Shown in pieces: positions 49,524-61,332 of a stretch of DNA of 64,000 bases. The stretch is from contig JAVTVX010000002.1 of NCBI GenBank assembly GCA_033439265.1, positions 4,412,001-4,476,000 of the forward strand, in the 5' to 3' direction. The DNA comes from Dillenia suffruticosa (Eukaryota; Streptophyta; Magnoliopsida; Dilleniales; Dilleniaceae). The translations under genes were made by a program, and so were the position numbers. Position 1 is the stretch's first letter. Each line of letters begins with the position of its first letter. The notes beneath the pieces are model-generated. The model was not told where the DNA came from. It did not search any database and saw only the letters and a list, made by a program, of their open reading frames with translations.

Positions 49524-52500
49524 TTATACATTGGAGTCCAAGTACAGATGATGTTGTCTGATATAAGCAATTACTTCATCCTCAGTGAGGTACTTTATGG
49601 ACTGCCCTCTTGATATGCATTCCCTAGAAAACAAACCAAAACTTACCTCATTAGTTATACTCCTAAGTCCAAATTAAAAGTGAATGTTTATAAAGAGAAA
49701 TATAGCTTGCCTGACTCTTGTTGAACTGATTTGATTTGGAACAAGTTCATCCACAACCTTGATATTGCTCTGCAACACCATGAATAGAAAATAGTGAACA
49801 AAAGATGACTGTATAGGCATTTATCTCATGATCCCAAAGTTAGAATTCCACGAATTATCAGTTTTTGAGGTTCTTATTCCTGCAAAAGTTGAAGTTTGGT
49901 TGGTGGAGAGATGGGAAAGCACCAGAATTCAAGCAAGGTAAAAGCAATTACCCTAACAATGCATGTCTATTTTATAAAGAATCAAATTACTGTAGGTTTT
50001 TGAACATTTGCTGCCTCAACAAGCCAAAAATTTGAGACCTTGTTCCTAGCTGAACACCCGAAATAAATTTGAAAACCAGGTGAAAGTGCAAGAGTTTCCC
50101 ACGTTAACCAGCATAGTAGCAAAATTTGTGTACCTTGTACTCATTCAAAATTTGATCATCAGAGATAGTTTTTTCAACATCTTGCCCTTCCCTTCGTATA
50201 CAAATAACCCCATAATCCCTACATATGGTCCTGACCTGGAAAAAGAAAAGGGCGAGTTTAATAATAAGTAAATATTGCCAATCTAAAAGCTAAAATAAAA
50301 ATATAAAATATTAATCATTTGTAGAAAATCATCCAAGTCAAAAAAAAAAAAAAAAATTGTATACCCCATGTGAACTTATTAAGAAAAAAAACGTATTTGT
50401 GAGGATATAAAGTTTGGATTCCAATATATTATCAATAACAAATGCACAGGATTGATGTCTAATAAAAATTTAAATAGCATTTTCACTTCATCATCCTCTA
50501 GATGGAAATTCAACCAATTATATACATAATGTAACTGCATTATGAAATGAGTTATTTAAATTATATACCTGCTCAGGAATCCAGACTCCAGGTTTGACAA
50601 AAGAATCAAGTAGATCTGAACCACAGACAAGCATGACCTTGAGCATCTCTACAAGGAGAAGGAAACACCCACTTTTATCAATAAGAAAAAAAGAAATCCT
50701 AGCTTCTAATGTGATTTCAAATATGTATAGAACCTCTAAAAAAGAAGGGACTCTTTTAAAGAAAAATAAAAGATGGTAAACGATACCACATGGCCATTTA
50801 ATTTGGACAATTTAGAAGAGCCAAATTAAGTGCAGAATTGGAAAAGACAAAGATGGTATCAACCTACATGCTGCAATTTATACTAAGCAAACGTGAATGA
50901 GAAAGAGGGTCACAACACTAGATAGCGCCATTGCGGTCTGATATCCATCAAAGGAATGAGTGCTCAGGAGTTGAAGGGAATAATCAATCTATAATCATGT
51001 TCCAAGTCAAAAACCAACTGAAAGAAGGATTCCGACTTGCACCTGGGGATATCATTCCGGTCTCGCATAAAGCGCTCTTGATTCTAGACAATACACTTAA
51101 AGTGCGTTGATAGGTGCTTTGATATGCCTGTTACAGAAATTTGCCTCCAATTAGTAAGTGGTTGCAGTTAAATACAACAAGAGCCAATAGATGCCATAAT
51201 GAAGGAAGCAACAGACAATGGAATCTCGACTTCGAGTCATGGGAATGGAGAAACGGGATTTCGGAGAGCCAACACCTTAATGGACCCTACAGTGCTCGGA
51301 TCGGATTAGTCGGACGAAATCCAGATATCGGTTGGTTGAAAAAAAAAAAAGGATGTAAATATGAATTTTCTTCTTAATACTAACTGGAGTGGGGGAGACA
51401 CAGACAGATGCATGAAAGGTGCTTGGATGCATAACTAGGAGAAAAATAGTTCAAAGACCCATTCTGCAACCTAAAATGATCAAACCCGTTCCTCCATTCC
51501 CATAGTAAAAATGAGATTTAAATGGCAAACTCACAGCTGTAACTTCTTGTCTAGAGATGCCTTAAATTCTGATTTGTAATATTTCCAGGTAAACAGTTTC
51601 CAATCTTTGACCAATGAAACAATAATTCAAATGCTTAAATTTTGTCTATCTGAGAGTCTGGCCGGAAAAGCCATAAATGAATTGCATGGGAGCAAGATTA
51701 AAGCTCAAAATCCTAATAAAAAAAGATTAATTTTAACAGGTTCAAAGAACTAACTTCTATCAAAAATCAAATGCTTAAATTTTCTGACACAATGAAACTG
51801 CAATCAAAAGCTTATATCTTCTGTTTTGCAAGACAGGCAGAAAGTCCATGAACAAATTATTTCAGGTGGGGTGTTATGGATGCAAAAGTAACATTTAACA
51901 GAGTAAGCTCTGTCAACTCCAGAATGCAGACACGCATGGCAATAGAAAATCACCAAGTCAAACAAATATTGTATTCATTAGCTACAGGAAAGTTTTGAAG
52001 GTTTTAAATTGTCAATCCCACCTACACATGAGAACAATTGTGAGGCGCAAAATGTTTCTGCAACACCAAGAATTGGATCTGGTAGTCTTCTGATCTTAAC
52101 AATGACTTCTATCAAAGATTTTGATTGTCCGGTATACTTTCATTTTGGGTTGGATTGAGGACATCTGCACACTTGCATATGACAGTATCAATACAGGAGG
52201 TTTTTGCAGGTAGAAGAAGTGTGATTCTCTGTATCTCATATCAGAGGAGGCAAGAAGTTCTAGGGAACTAATTACCCTCCTCTCCAGGCCAGGACATCAT
52301 CTGATATAAGTGATTTTAAACTTTAACTATCATTCTCTGTCACAAGAAATCCTCCATAATCCTTCTCATTTCATTCACGACAACACATATTTGTAAAAAC
52401 TGATATTAACAAACAAATGGGAACAATAAGATAAAGCCTCCCATTAACATAAATCCCAGTACAGAAACGAGTTAGTTACAAAATAGACCCACTAAAAAGC

Positions 52501-55500
52501 ATCTAGAAAAGGTGCAAAAAATCTCAAATGATAAAAATCTTTATGCATGTATAGATAGGCAATGATTACCTCCCATGGGTCCACCATTATGAAGTCAGAA
52601 CTTTTGCACACTAAATTACACATTTGAACTCGGTGTTCAGCAGGTATAAGTCCCTGCACACAGCAAATAAACTGTTATTGACACAGTGTAACATGGTTAA
52701 ATAAGAAAATGACATCAGATGTTAATATATCTCTCCTGTAACTAATCAGGTAAATCCAGATAGCAAAAGTGCAATGAAGCAGCATATACTTTTCCACATA
52801 AGATGATTCATCGCGATGGCCATGAAAGGGAACTCACCAGTTCCAGAGAAAGAGAGGAAAAAAATAAGTCAAATAAAACTTAGTTAAGAAATTAATTTCT
52901 GAATGAAAGCATAATCCCAACATAGATGGAAGATGGTTCAGACCCATATACGTATTCAAGAAGAGCAACTACAGAGGCTAGCCTAGAAAATATTTTGCTT
53001 TTATTTTATTCAAAATTTTCAAACCATCCTATTCTTTTCAGGAAAGTAGATTTTATTTCCAAAATAATTTGCAAGACAACTATTGCTCAACCATATCTCA
53101 ACTAAGGGAATTTAGAAGATCTTCATATGTATATTTACAGTAACAAATTAAGAGGTTTAACATCATCTTGAGCAAAACAAATATGACACAGAACTCCGAA
53201 AAATCAAACACACAGAATTATTAGGAAGACAGATAACTAGCATCAATCGCTTATATCCACTCTTTCAACACTTCTTCATTTTAATAATTAAAAAGTATAT
53301 GAGAAAGGGACAATAGAAAGGAGAGAAGCAACAAAAGAGATAACATTGAAATCAACAGAAAAAGAAGACCGATTGAACCATAAACTGGGTCCAAACCCAG
53401 AATTGGAAAACCTGTTAAGAGAGAGGCTTTTAATCTCCCTGTCGCTCCTCCCCATAGTAATAGCCAAGCACATCAAAAAAAATGACGGGTTCCATGCCTA
53501 AGACTATAGTCCTTTGAACCACCACTTGAAAACAAAATTTGAAAAGGCAAAATACTACTACTCTCTTCTCTATTATCAATAATGCGATAATAAAAAATTA
53601 TCAGCCTTCTTTTTGTCTTGCATGAAAAGAACTCACTTATAAAACCTTGACCCTCCTTCTCAGGTTATCAATAGTTCATATCCTTTACCCAGAAGCATCC
53701 CCGCAGCAAAGAAACATGCATGAGCCTCAAGGGGAATTGGTCCTTTCTTTTGCCTTGTGACATCATGAAATAACCGACATAAGATCCCACTTCAAGCTTC
53801 CCTTCCTCACCTCTTCCATATGGCATTATCTAATACCCCCTTATATCCCCATTGACCTCATAGAGCAGGAAAAATATTTGAAAGATTTATCACATTACCA
53901 ATGAAAAGCATTTCTCAACAAAAGGCACCTCCCAATATATTCTTACCCAAAGGGACTTAAAAATCATAAGCCAGCCATCACATCTCTAATTCTACAGAAC
54001 AAAAATAAACTTCAATTCTCAAAATAAGGGCCCTCCAAAGGTTACAGGAAACCATGTCCACCAGCGTCACATTAATCTTACAAATGCAAAATTGCTCCCA
54101 CAAATTGCCAGATGGGTTCCCAGTAACAACTAGGACTCATTCCACGTATTATCTTTATAATAAATTTTCACATATGATCCAATAAAATTGATGTGCTCAC
54201 TCAACAATGATATGTATAACTGAGTTTGGAGATAGAAGGTTGCCTCTGTTTTCGATTCATATTAGGTTTCAAAATTGTCTGGATAAAAAAATGAGATCAG
54301 ACTTTATCACATGAAAATTTAGAACTACTTACCTTTTCCTGGTAGGAGAGCATGCCTACTGTTGATTCTAAAGACTACTCCATGCAATACTATTCTGTGC
54401 ATGAAACCAAGATTTTGGTTCCACCGCTACATACGCCTACACCGTAACCTTTTGACAACTCGAGTGTTCATGCACAAAACCTCAAGAACATAGAAACCTT
54501 TTGAACTCTTCATACATCAGCAGGGATGATATTAAACCCAATAGAGTCTAGATAAGAAAATAAAAATGCGGAAATATTGCCAACCAAAGGGTAAGAGAGA
54601 GAAAAAAAAGGAAAAAATCAAGCTGAAGAGTAGGCAATAGATCTTCCAATACATCTTTACAGTTTTGATACAATCGGCACATACAACAAAAAGGTTTGTG
54701 GCTTGTCAAGAGAAGACGATAAATCTCCCATTATATCAAGCTGACATAAAGGAACTTGAGATCTAAATCTTTGTATTCAGTAAAACACTTTGTTAAGTAA
54801 TTAGTGAGCCTCCTCACTAAACCTTTTGTGGACCTATAATGTCTGTATTATTTGGTGAATGAAATATCAATTTAGATGAAGGTGTATAGATATGCACACC
54901 ACCAGACATACCTTTTTCTTGTATGAATCATTCACTGGTGACATATAACCTCCAATTACACAATAACCTTCTGTGGTCAATGCATCTCTTGCAAGTTCTA
55001 TTAAAAAGAAGGGCCAAATAGATGTTACAAGGACAAACAATAGCAGGAAAAAAAAAAAAAAAAAAAAAAAAACATGCTTACTCTTTCTGTCCCATTTTAA
55101 GTGACAGAGTTACCCAAACACGCATATGAACACAAAAAGTATTAAATGCCTTGACTATATATGCCAAAAGTCATTTTCTTCCAAAATAACCCTAATCAAG
55201 TTGTTTCATCCACTTCTTATAGTTGCAAAAGCAAAGCCACTATTTTATTATGTCAACTAATTAAACATTGGCACTTATTTTGGGACAAGAAAACAATGAA
55301 AAAATTGTCACTTAAGTGGAACAAAAGGAGTACATAATAACCATAACAGGTAATAAACTTGTCAAGTTTTAGTAGAAAACCACATTTTGAATAAAAACAA
55401 ACTTTCAAACAAGTTCAAAAAGAATGGCAAGTGCCACTTAACAGATACTACAAGCCTAGCAATGTTGTGCCAAATTTTGCCTAATAAGATCTCTACTAAG

Positions 55501-56609
55501 AAACCTAGATAAAATAAAATAAAAAGGAGTAGCTAACCAATCTTATGAAGACATAACAGTATAGATCTTATCTGCTGCATGGTAAAATCTGATTGGATTT
55601 CCTAATTGAACACCTCTATGACATATCCTGAAATATTTGTAGTACAGATGCTGGCATAACATAGCAATATGTTGCAAGCACAATGTTTTGCAGCAACTGA
55701 TTAGAAAATAATAGATATCAAATTGTAAATTATGATGTAATGATGAATCTAAGCATCCACCATGCAAGCACCGACGTGAATACTGTTTTCTCCACAAGAC
55801 AGCAAGTTGACTAACAAATTCAGATATTGATGAAGTTCTATAGACATATACATAATAATAAATAAAAAAGAAAAAAAGAAAATCCAGTTCTGATACCTTG
55901 TCTTTGCACTAGATTGTCGACCAAAAATAACAAAAGTAAATGACGTCAGGCTATAACTTACCAAATATTCTCAAGTGCATATAAGTAGGAGGATTAAAAC
56001 TTCCAGTTGCTAGGAGAACCACAAATCTCTTGTCCCTTAGTAGAGAGAGAGAGAGAGAGAGAGATTGCATCAACATATGTGAGCAAGAAATCAAAAATCA
56101 TAACAAGGAAAGAGGCCATATTAGATAAGATAACAGAAGTTCCAATCTTCCCAATAAACAACAGGAGTGCATTTATGAAAGACAGATAAATTTAGTGCAC
56201 TATACAACGACGAAATTAAAACATTAACATAATTGAAGGGGATTATCACCCCATATTTGATCCCGATAATCATTAAACAGATTAAGCGTCCACCTTATTA
56301 CTATACTGAGAAGGGTGACCAAGTTCTAGACGTATGCAGGAAAATGACACCGCCGTCTAAGTAAAACACATACATCGGGAGAACAAAATGTTACCCATTT
56401 CCCCTATTATTATGGTGAAAAGGGTACCCAAATTGGTTCAGGGAAGCATATCATTGTTGGTTGTTGAAGACATATAGCTTTAGAAAGCTGATAGAACAAA
56501 AAGCAGCAAATAGTTCAGAAAAATAAAGTTACTTTGTTATAGACTCTGATGAAGCATCAAAATTAGAGCGTCCAAGAGATAATTTCTCCAGCGGCAATGG
56601 GGCATCCAT
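49524..56609 (-). CDS. NMNAT: Nicotinamide/nicotinate mononucleotide adenylyltransferase
   Basis: Nine exons, minus strand: 56609-56533, 56035-55962, 54997-54912, 52653-52570, 51127-51043, 50648-50569, 50235-50134, 49769-49711 and 49623-49524. The total is 747 nt and 248 aa, with frame kept at each junction. Seen: nucleotidyltransferase motif GSFNPPTYMH (37-46), GGYMSPVNDSYKKKGL, AEHRVQMC, MVDPWE, LVCGSDLLDSF, PGVWIPEQVRTICRDYG, and the C-terminal ATP-binding ISSTRVR (210-216). Family knowledge: it joins NMN or NaMN to ATP, making NAD or deamido-NAD, the step shared by the de novo and salvage routes. Intron 8 uses a GC donor (AG|GCAAGC at 49710); the only nearby GT would shift the frame. Length is close to plant NMNAT (about 240 aa). 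It looks intact. Confidence 0.95.
52654..54911 (-). other. NMNAT intron 3 (2.26 kb), nothing recognised
   Basis: AT-rich intron between exons 4 and 3, without frames or repeat borders that I could support. Confidence 0.55.
55081..55330. mobile_element. Stowaway MITE (Tc1/mariner) in NMNAT intron 2
   Basis: A 250-bp element with inverted ends of about 27 bp. The left reads CTCTTTCTGTCCCATTTTAA; the right, on minus, reads CTCCTTTTGTTCCACTTAAG. This is the Stowaway consensus type. The TA target is present on both sides (55079-55080 and 55331-55332). A long A run lies just to the left. Confidence 0.9.
56042..56064. repeat. GA/CT microsatellite at the NMNAT intron 1 acceptor
   Basis: On the transcribed strand this is a (CT)n run ending a few bases before the exon 2 acceptor CTAAG|G, in the place of the polypyrimidine tract. 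Confidence 0.8.
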
Positions 56610-57055
56610 TTAACCTTGAGCTAATATTTTGCTGCATCCAGGAGAAAATCAATTGAACTAGGAGTGAAAAGCTTAATTAGTTTCTGCCCAATTCACGAAT
56701 ACAAAGGCACTGAGAGAACAGGGCACAAATTACAGAAGGGAGAGGATAGAACAACATGTGCACCTAAAATCACTTGTAAATTTGAAATTCAACTTTCCAG
56801 TTGAATCTCAGTCGAGCATTTCAACAAACATGTTTAGTGCAAATTACTTAATGTCCAAAACAACAAATGAAGCATAAAAGTTTTCATTGTTCGAAAATGA
56901 GTTAATGGAGAATTCACAATCCTACAATCTAGTTTTATGTAATTCTAAAGTGTGTGTGTGTATGTTGGGGGAGGGAGAGAGAGAGAGAGAGAGAGACAGA
57001 GGGAGGGAGTCACCAGGAAAACGAGTGATTTGGGTCCGAAGCAAGGGGAGGGAGA

Positions 57056-57100
<45 letters not shown>

Positions 57101-57410
57101 GACGACGACGATTAAGTTCGTGAAGTTCAAGGCATTCTTCTCGTTTCATACAGTGACAGCACGGTAGGCGGTTCAACTTAACCGCGTAGAAAAGAAGGGA
57201 ATTTTTTCCAATGCGCCACTTCAAAATTCCTAATGAAATTCGTCTCGGCAAATCGAAGGGCTCCCCATATTGGAACTCGCCGTTTCACATCTCGGCGAGA
57301 AGAAATAGATTCCCAGGAGAGGCGAATCCACGTGAGGTCCTTATAGGCACATTCCATATAATGAGTTGTCAGTTTCCCCATGGGCGTACGAGTATACGAA
57401 TTTGATCTTC
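56610..57410 (-). promoter_or_regulatory. NMNAT leader and promoter region
   Basis: Upstream of the ATG (56609) are two GA/CT tracts (56971-56996 and 57059-57097, CT-rich on the transcribed strand). Beyond them is a less AT-rich stretch with a CCACGTGAGG G-box-like site at 57329-57338. The leader may contain an intron; the start site is not determined. Confidence 0.45.
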
Positions 57411-58344
57411 TTCCAAAATCGTGTTGGAAGGTTTACCTTGCTGGTCTGGTTGCCCTTTTCTTAGCAACACAAGCTCCGCACAAGTCAAGCGTGCAATTTC
57501 ACTATTTTTACAATTAATCCAATATAGAGCTTTGATTTTAAAATTCGAACATAGAATTGAAAAGAAATTTTAATAATAATATTAAAAAATTTCATTTTGG
57601 ATCTTTTAAAAATTATTTTTGATTTTAAAGATCATATACTCTTAATATTTTAAATATTTTGTGACTAACGAATTAAAATATCAATATAAACGTACGATTT
57701 TAAAAATTACATTCTATTTCTTATTTTGTTGTTTTCATTGAAAAAGTAATTAACTTTTTTCCGTTAATCTTCCTATTTTTAGTGTCAAATTTATAAATCT
57801 CTCGAGAGTTACTATTACTACTACTACTGATACTGTTATTTTCTTAACAAAGTTTTGATAATTCGGACAAAAAAATAAGATAAGTTTGTTCTTTGCTTTA
57901 AGCATCAGGAAGTAGTTGTGTCCTAAGAGTCCAAAAAAAAAAAAAGTTTTGTCTAAAAAGTTAAAATGGATTGATGTGAAATTTTATTAGATCACGTGAC
58001 ATTTGAGGACGTTAGAATCAAAACTTGTATTAGATTTTAATCAATACATTGAACACATGGTTAAGATGGAAACATGATTTTTTTATATCAAAACAATAGT
58101 GAGATGGCTTTGTATTTTTAAAATTATTTATTTCTTAGAATATATTGTCTAAATTAAAATTTTAAGGTTTTATTTTATAAAATATCACTTAAAATATTCG
58201 AGAATCAGGGTTATTAAAGCGAGGGACAATACCATCAAAGATTTTAACCTCACAAATCAATGTTCTGTACCTTAGGATAGTCCCACAACATGACATTTAA
58301 CAAAGCAATCAAATTTGCATGGGCTAAATTGTCTAAACTTGCTG
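57411..58344. other. AT-rich intergenic DNA, nothing recognised
   Basis: No frames or repeat borders supported. Confidence 0.55.
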
Positions 58345-59200
58345 GCTCTTTCGACAGTTTATTTACCAAAATATTATTGTTAAAAAAAATTATTTAACTA
58401 AAATTCTTTTCTTTTTCTTTCCTAAAATCATGATTTCGCATTCTAAAAATGCGAAATCAAGGTCTTTTTATTTTTTTTGAAAAAAATTCAATTTCACACT
58501 TCGAAAGTGTGAAAATGAACAGTGCCATATGTCTTCTGTTTTTTTTTTTTTTTTTTGAAAAGTGTAAGTAGATGGATTCGAATCTCAAATCTGAGTTTAT
58601 AAGGCATGCAAGTGATAACTACTAGATCACAATATCTTATGTGATTATTTTTTTTTTCTTTTTTTTTTTCTCTTCTTGTTTTCTATTTCACTTTCATAGA
58701 TTTATAGAATATAGTGTAATCGATAAAAAAATTAAAAAAAAGGTAATAAATTTTTACAGATGAGATTTATTTTGAAACTCATATTTTTATCCTTTTGTCA
58801 AGGAATAATTTTTAAAATATTACTATCACGTTTTTTTTAATTTTTTGAGTGATTTTAAAATGAAACGTCCGTAAAAAATTTTTAAAATATTGTGATTTAG
58901 TAGTTATTACTTGTATGCTTTATAAATTCAGTTCTGAGATTTGAATCTATCTGGCTGCACTTTTCGGGAAAAAAAAAACAAAAAACAATAGAAGGCATGG
59001 ACTTGGCACTGTTCATTTTCGTACTCTCAAATTGTGAAATTGAATTTTTTTTTCCAAAAAAAATAAAAAATCATTGATTTCACACTCTGTGAGTGTGAAA
59101 TCGTGATTTTGGGAAAGAAAAAAAAAAAACCTTTGTTAAATAATTTTTTTTCTTTTAACATTAATTTGGTAAAAAATCTCTCTTTGGAGCTCTAATCTCA
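58345..59200. repeat. Large inverted repeat (foldback) with nested hairpins
   Basis: Arms of about 300 bp (58345-58650 and 58895-59200) are imperfect reverse complements around a spacer of about 245 bp. Each arm contains small palindromes: GATTTCGCATT-CTAAA-AATGCGAAATC at about 58434-58460 and its partner TTTCACACTC-TGTGAGTGTGAAA near 59080-59100. Each arm also carries a tRNA box-B-like GGATTCGAATC (58574-58584) or its partner (about 58940). It could be a foldback transposon or paired inverted insertions. No clear target duplication found. Confidence 0.75.
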
Positions 59201-61332
59201 ATCAGTCATCTTAGAGGTAAATTTGGTTGGAGTGTAAAGTAGGAGAAAAAGAGAAAGAAAAGTAAATATGAAATGAAATATGATATTACCCTTGTTTGAT
59301 TTAGAGTAAAAAAAGAAGATGAAAGTAAAAGATGGATAAAATACGGTGAATGGATTAGGATTATAATAAAATTTTTGAATAAAATTATCTTTTTCTATTT
59401 TAAATTTTATATGAATCAGGTAGAGTGATACACATTTTCTTCGGGTTGCTTTTCATTTGAACCAAAAAAATAATAATACACCTTTTCTTTTGTTTCATTT
59501 CTACTTAACAAAATAATATATATATATATATATATATATATTTAATTCTATCATATAAGATAAGGTAAAATTTTCCCTTCCCTTACCCCTCTCCTTCCTT
59601 GACCCAAACTTACCGTAAAATAAATTTAAACCATTCGGCCTCTATCCAAAGGTAGTAGAACTTTGATTCAATATCATACTTTCTTTTTCATTAGAAATGA
59701 CTTCTTGAAAAATATTTTCTACATACCAGTGTGAGATGGGAACATTTAAGGGTATGATACGGTAAAATCTTAATTTAGAAGTTAAAAAGGTAATTAATTT
59801 ATGATTTGTTGTTCGCACACAATTATTTATGACTAAATATTCTCGTAAAATTATCTAAGTGGTAAAAAATTTTTACTCAATTATTTTTTTTTAAATTGAG
59901 ATATAATATTTGAATTTTTATGATTTTACGAATTTTACGATCCAATGCAACAACAAAAAATATTTATGGTTAAATGGATTTTTTTTTTTCACACCTATGT
60001 CATGCTAGAAGTGCTCCTTATCATTTTTTACACCTTATGCTTAAAAACCATTCTCCCGAAACCAGGATTTTAAAACCCTTCTCGAGGTTAACTATTTCAC
60101 CCACTCCACCTCAACCTCACAACCTACTTTCCTTTTGTTTTCTTTTTTCTTAGTTTTCCCACCGGTTCATAGCTCACCCCTCACTCTCTCTTCCTCAATC
60201 TCCCTTTCCTCTCGTTCTCTTTTCCTCCTTCATCTGCAGTGCGGTGCTCATTGTCAAGTAGCAAGGGGTAAGCGTCTCTCTCTCTTTCCGGATCCAAAAA
60301 AAAAAAAAAAATCTTTTTTATAAAAAAAAAAACTCATTTATTTGATTAAATTTTATATAAATCTTTTTTTTTGTAAAAAAAAACCTATCACATTAAAAAA
60401 AATAAAATATGATGTCACAATCATATATTTTAAATCAATAAAAAATATTTTATAATCTTTAAAATTAAAAAACAAAATAAATAAAATTATAATCATAAAA
60501 ATTATTAATTTGATATCGACAATCCCACTTTATCACTTTTTCCTTTCCCTTCCCGTCCTCCAATTTTCCCTCTCCTCTCTTTGCCTTTCTTTCCATCCAT
60601 TTTGTATTTCCCTTTCCTTTCACTTTTGTCTTTTTTTCCTCTCCATTCTATTTTCTATGGCTCTGTCTCTCATTTTCATATCCCTAAATCATTCTTTTAT
60701 ATTTTCTTCACTTATCGAATACTAAAATCTCTATTCTCTAATTTTCTCTGATTAAATACCAAAATTATCTTCAAATTTGAAGAAAAATCTATCATTTGTC
60801 TCATAAAAAAAGATACATATTTTCAATTAAAATTTTTATTTTTTGAAATATTATATATGAATTATTTTATGTTAATATTTTAGATTTTTTAATATAATTT
60901 TATAATTCATGTTTGTTAATTAAACAAATATTTTATAATTTTTTTCACCCCTACTTTTAGATCTTAGGTCCGCCACTGCTCCTGTGGGTATTTGTTGTGG
61001 TTCAAGAAGATGAAAACAAGCAAAATTGAATCGGAGAAGAAAAGATAAAAGTTGGGAGATTCTATTTCTTGAGTTATTCTTGAGAGACCTGTGGGTATCT
61101 TCTCGCGTAGAAGAAGTCTTGCTTTATCACTATTCTATATGGTAATTGGGTTGTTTCAAATTCAGATGCTAACAATTGTTTACATATACCACTAGGACAG
61201 CATACAAATGAATATATCTCATCTAACATTATTCCTACTTTTCATGTAAAGGTATCAAATTTGAATCTCTTATATATATATATATATAATATTACAATGA
61301 CAATATGACAACAAAGGAGAGAGCATATTGGA
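59201..61332. other. AT-rich intergenic DNA, nothing firmly recognised
   Basis: Contains (TA)n runs at about 59516-59541 and 61270-61288. Near 61240-61290 a piece (ATCAAATTTGAATCTC plus a TA tail) resembles the 3' end of SINE family II on +, but no target repeats were found. The open frames at 60135-60323 and 60510-60725 are C/T-rich low complexity. Confidence 0.45.

Noticed and set aside
56887-57251. Several frames of 60-109 codons near 57 kb
   Set aside because: They are translations of GA/CT microsatellites.
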